Positions 19,003-21,495 of a DNA stretch of 21,495 nucleotides are shown here, piece after piece. The position numbers and the translations under genes were made by a program. Numbering within the stretch: the first letter of the stretch is position 1; each line of letters opens with the position of its first letter. Source of the DNA: Prevotella sp. UBA3208 (GTDB lineage: Bacteria; Bacteroidota; Bacteroidia; Bacteroidales; Bacteroidaceae); assembly GCA_002363695.1 (NCBI GenBank), contig DEWO01000096.1:1-21495 (forward strand), in the 5' to 3' direction. The notes below the pieces were generated by a model. That model searched no databases, was not told the origin of the DNA, and saw only the letters and a list, made by a program, of their open reading frames with translations.

Positions 19003-21195
19003 ATGAGAAAATTACTGATTCTTGTAGTTTCGGCACTTCTTACACTGCCAGCTACAGCAAAAGCACAAGACAACGTGATTGGAAAACAGAACATTAAACT
19101 GAACAGTCGCATGATGACTGCCGAAGCCCTGTGGGCCATGGGGCGCATCGGTGCCGCAGAGGCATCGCCCGACGGGAAACTGGTGGTCTATCAGGTGGGC
19201 TATTACAGCGTGAAGCAGAACAAGAGCCACCAGGTACTCTACGTCATGAATGCCGACGGCAGCGGTCAGCGGCTGCTGACCAAGAGTGCCAAGAGCGAGA
19301 CAGACCCCACGTGGCTCGACGAACGGACCATCGCCTTCGTCAGCGGTAGCGAGGTGTGGTGTATGAAGACCGACGGCTCTGAGCGCCGCCAACTGTCCGA
19401 GACCGGCGGCCAGGTCGAGGGCTTCAAGTTCTCGCCCGACCGTCAGAGGGTCATCATCGTGAAATCGATTCCCTTCCACGAGGTCATCAAGAAGAATCCC
19501 GACGACCTGCCCAAGGCGACCGGCCGCCGCGTGACAGACCTCATGTATCGCCACTGGGACCACTACGTGGAGAGCATTCAGCATCCATTCCTTTGTTCCG
19601 TCAGCAACTACGTCATAGCCGCCGACGCCAAGGACATTCTCGAGGGCGAGCCCTACGAGTGCCCGATGGAACCGTTTGGAGGCATCGAGCAACTGGCATG
19701 GAGTCCCGACTCGAAGACTATTGCCTATACCTGTCGCAAGAAGAAGGGTACGGACTATGCCACCTCTACCGACTCGGACATATACTTATACGATATAGGT
19801 ACGGGACAGACCCGCAACCTCTGCAAGCCCGAAGGCTATGTGGAACCCGTCTACGACCCGAGCCATACGCTGGCCGACCAGGCTGTAAACCGCCATCCGC
19901 AGGAGAACAGTCCCGGCTACGACCAGAATCCACAGTTCTCGCCCGACGGCAAGTACATTGCCTGGCAGTCGATGGCCCGCGACGGATACGAGGCTGACCT
20001 GAACCGCCTGTGCATCTATGCGCTGGAGAACGGCACCAAGCGATACCTGAACTGGAAGAGCGACGTAGAGTCATTCTGCTGGGCTCCGCAGACGGGCAGA
20101 AGGGTGAAGGCCACCGCCCCGCAGTTCTACTTCCTCAGCGTATGGCACGGCTGCTGCAACATGTACGTGGCCAGCCAGAAAGGCGAAGTGACACAGCTCA
20201 CCGAGACGTGGGACGACTGGACGTCGCTCCAGATGGCCAACAACGGACAGCAGATTCTGGCTACCCGCCAGAGTCTGAGCGCCCCGACAGATATTTACAT
20301 GGTCAACCCCGTTCCCGCACGCCGCGGTGCATCGGCTCAGGCCACCGTGACCCGGCTGACCAATGAGAACGGACACATTCTATCGCAGCTGACCCTCGGC
20401 AAGATGCAGCAGTACTGGGTGCCCACGACCGACGGCAAGAAGGAGCTGGTATGGGTGATGCTGCCCGCCAACTACGAGGAGGGCAAGCGCTACCCCACCC
20501 TGCTCTTCTGCGAGGGCGGTCCGCAGTCGCCCGTCTCGCAGTTCTGGTCCTACCGCTGGAACTTCCAGATGATGGCTGCCAACGGATATGTCGTCGTGGC
20601 GCCTAACCGCCACGGGCTACCGGGATTCGGACAGGAGTGGAAGGAGCAAATCTCCGGCGACTGGACCGGGCAGTGCATGGACGACTACCTGTCGGCCATC
20701 GATTTCGCTGCCGACTCGCTGCCGTTCGTGGACCGCGACCGCCTGGGCGCTGTCGGAGCCTCGTTCGGCGGATTCTCCGTCTACTATCTTGCCGGCCACC
20801 ACAACAAGCGCTTCAAGGCATTCATCTCGCACGACGGAGCCTTCAACCTGGAGTCGATGTATACCGACACCGAGGAGGTGTTCTTCTCCAACTGGGAGTA
20901 CGACGACGCCTACTGGAACAAGAACCGCACCGGCCGTGCCGCCAAGACCTACGAGAACTCGCCGCACAAGTTCGTCGACAAGTGGGACACGCCCATCCTG
21001 TGCATCCACGGCGAGAAGGACTACCGCATCGTCTACAACCAGGGCATGGGAGCCTTCAATGCGGCCCGCCTGCGCGGCATCCCAGCCGAACTGCTCATCT
21101 TCCCCGACGAGAACCACTGGGTGTTGAAGCCCCAGAACGGCATACTCTGGCAGCGCACCTTCTTCGACTGGCTCGACCGCTGGCTGAAAAAATAA
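19003..21195 (+). CDS. Secreted S9 family peptidase (prolyl oligopeptidase type)
   Basis: The 730-residue product has a signal peptide (1-21, ending ATAKA) and so acts in the periplasm or outside the cell. Residues from about 45 to 460 carry WD40/TolB-like beta-propeller repeats, for example EASPDGKLVVYQVG, FKFSPDRQRV, LAWSPDSKTIAYT and PQFSPDGKYIAWQS. The C-terminal alpha/beta-hydrolase domain carries the triad: Ser587 in GASFGGFS, Asp673 in HGEKDYRI and His705 in DENHW. Such enzymes remove di- or oligopeptides, sometimes after proline. The architecture fits the DPP IV/acylaminoacyl-peptidase group, and exact specificity cannot be read from sequence. Its GC-rich codon use resembles that of cysK and the C69 gene. 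An MFS-type transporter follows after 67 bases and may be co-transcribed. Confidence 0.92.
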   Translation: MRKLLILVVSALLTLPATAKAQDNVIGKQNIKLNSRMMTAEALWAMGRIGAAEASPDGKLVVYQVGYYSVKQNKSHQVLYVMNADGSGQRLLTKSAKSETDPTWLDERTIAFVSGSEVWCMKTDGSERRQLSETGGQVEGFKFSPDRQRVIIVKSIPFHEVIKKNPDDLPKATGRRVTDLMYRHWDHYVESIQHPFLCSVSNYVIAADAKDILEGEPYECPMEPFGGIEQLAWSPDSKTIAYTCRKKKGTDYATSTDSDIYLYDIGTGQTRNLCKPEGYVEPVYDPSHTLADQAVNRHPQENSPGYDQNPQFSPDGKYIAWQSMARDGYEADLNRLCIYALENGTKRYLNWKSDVESFCWAPQTGRRVKATAPQFYFLSVWHGCCNMYVASQKGEVTQLTETWDDWTSLQMANNGQQILATRQSLSAPTDIYMVNPVPARRGASAQATVTRLTNENGHILSQLTLGKMQQYWVPTTDGKKELVWVMLPANYEEGKRYPTLLFCEGGPQSPVSQFWSYRWNFQMMAANGYVVVAPNRHGLPGFGQEWKEQISGDWTGQCMDDYLSAIDFAADSLPFVDRDRLGAVGASFGGFSVYYLAGHHNKRFKAFISHDGAFNLESMYTDTEEVFFSNWEYDDAYWNKNRTGRAAKTYENSPHKFVDKWDTPILCIHGEKDYRIVYNQGMGAFNAARLRGIPAELLIFPDENHWVLKPQNGILWQRTFFDWLDRWLKK

Positions 21196-21205
21196 AACCG
21201 AGGCT

Positions 21206-21220
21206 TTGCTCCGAGAGCAA
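21206..21220 (+). other. Small hairpin after the S9 gene
   Basis: TTGCTC (21206-21211) and GAGCAA (21215-21220) form a 6-bp stem with a 3-base loop. No T-run follows, so it is not a convincing terminator; it could mark the S9-MFS intergenic RNA. Confidence 0.35.
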
Positions 21221-21262
21221 GACGAAGTTTCAAGCGAAAATAAAAATAAAACAGTAAAAAAT

Positions 21263-21495
21263 ATGACCCAAACGATTCAAAAAACCCTTCGCGACAGCGC
21301 AGCCATGCGCTGGACCGCACTGCTGCTGCTGGCACTCGCCATGTTCTGCAGCTACATCTTCATGGACATCCTCTCACCCATCAAGGACCTCATGCAGGAA
21401 ACTCGCGGATGGGACTCCACCGCCTTCGGAACCATGCAAGGCTCAGAGGTGTTCCTCAACGTCTTCGTCTTCTTCCTCATCTTTGCCGGCATCAT
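21263..21495 (+). CDS. MFS-type transporter, N-terminal fragment
   Basis: The reading frame opens at an ATG after an A-rich leader and is cut by the right edge after 77 codons. It begins MTQTIQKTLRDSAAMRW and continues into a first membrane helix (about residues 17-35, TALLLLALAMFCSYIFMDI), a short loop with DLMQETRGWDSTAFGTMQG, and the start of a second helix (VFLNVFVFFLIFAGI). This loop-and-helix pattern is typical of major facilitator transporters, where the GWDSTAFGTMQG segment opens helix 2. Substrate is unknown. It lies 67 bases after the S9 peptidase with no obvious promoter, so peptide import is a possibility but only a guess. Confidence 0.7.
   Translation, partial: MTQTIQKTLRDSAAMRWTALLLLALAMFCSYIFMDILSPIKDLMQETRGWDSTAFGTMQGSEVFLNVFVFFLIFAGI

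Overview
The window looks like a chromosomal segment of a Bacteroidales bacterium, most likely Prevotella or a close relative. Four lines of evidence support this. Promoters match the Bacteroidetes -33 TTTG / -7 TAnnTTTG consensus. Leaders are A-rich without strong Shine-Dalgarno sequences. The protein set is typical of the group: long-form PPi-dependent phosphofructokinase, C69 dipeptidase, secreted LacZ-type GH2, Amidase_3 with a golvesin-like insert, YgiQ, and a TPR-SpoIIE lipoprotein. Codon use shifts between GC-rich genes (metY, cysK, C69, S9) and more neutral genes (pfp through the amidase). I see no rRNA, tRNA, transposase, phage gene or CRISPR array, and no gene-free stretch longer than 300 bases.

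Layout. (1) 1-2592, sulfur amino acids: the first 18 codons of an Lrp/AsnC regulator run leftward off the edge, divergent from metY (O-acetylhomoserine sulfhydrylase) and cysK. The two promoters form a dyad-symmetric pair centred at base 165. (2) 2593-2793, a convergent junction with four copies of a 12-bp palindrome (TCATGCGCATGA; one copy degenerate) at an exact 22-bp period, plus a probable terminator hairpin. (3) 10099 down to 2794, a minus-strand operon: pfp, a membrane-anchored GH25 lysozyme (coupled by TAATG), a GH2 beta-galactosidase and a C69 dipeptidase. (4) 10320-16802, a tight plus-strand operon of six genes: small conserved protein, PlsC-like acyltransferase, Amidase_3 protein, small unknown protein, ygiQ (TTG start) and a PP2C-like phosphatase whose start lies 77 bases inside ygiQ. 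(5) 18915 down to 16840, a lipoprotein with periplasmic TPRs, one membrane helix and a cytoplasmic SpoIIE phosphatase domain, converging on the PP2C-like gene. (6) 19003-21195, a secreted S9 prolyl oligopeptidase-type peptidase, followed by the start of an MFS-type transporter cut by the right edge.

How the genes fit together. Block 1 makes homocysteine and cysteine from sulfide and acetylated precursors and is probably controlled by the divergent Lrp-type regulator. Blocks 3 and 4 combine central carbon metabolism with envelope and polymer turnover (GH25, GH2, C69, amidase, acyltransferase). The two neighbouring phosphatase-fold proteins (PP2C-like and SpoIIE) suggest a local Ser/Thr phosphorylation signalling pair, but no kinase, anti-sigma or anti-anti-sigma gene is present. 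The least explained signals are the 22-bp palindrome array, the two symmetric divergent promoters and the phosphatase pair.
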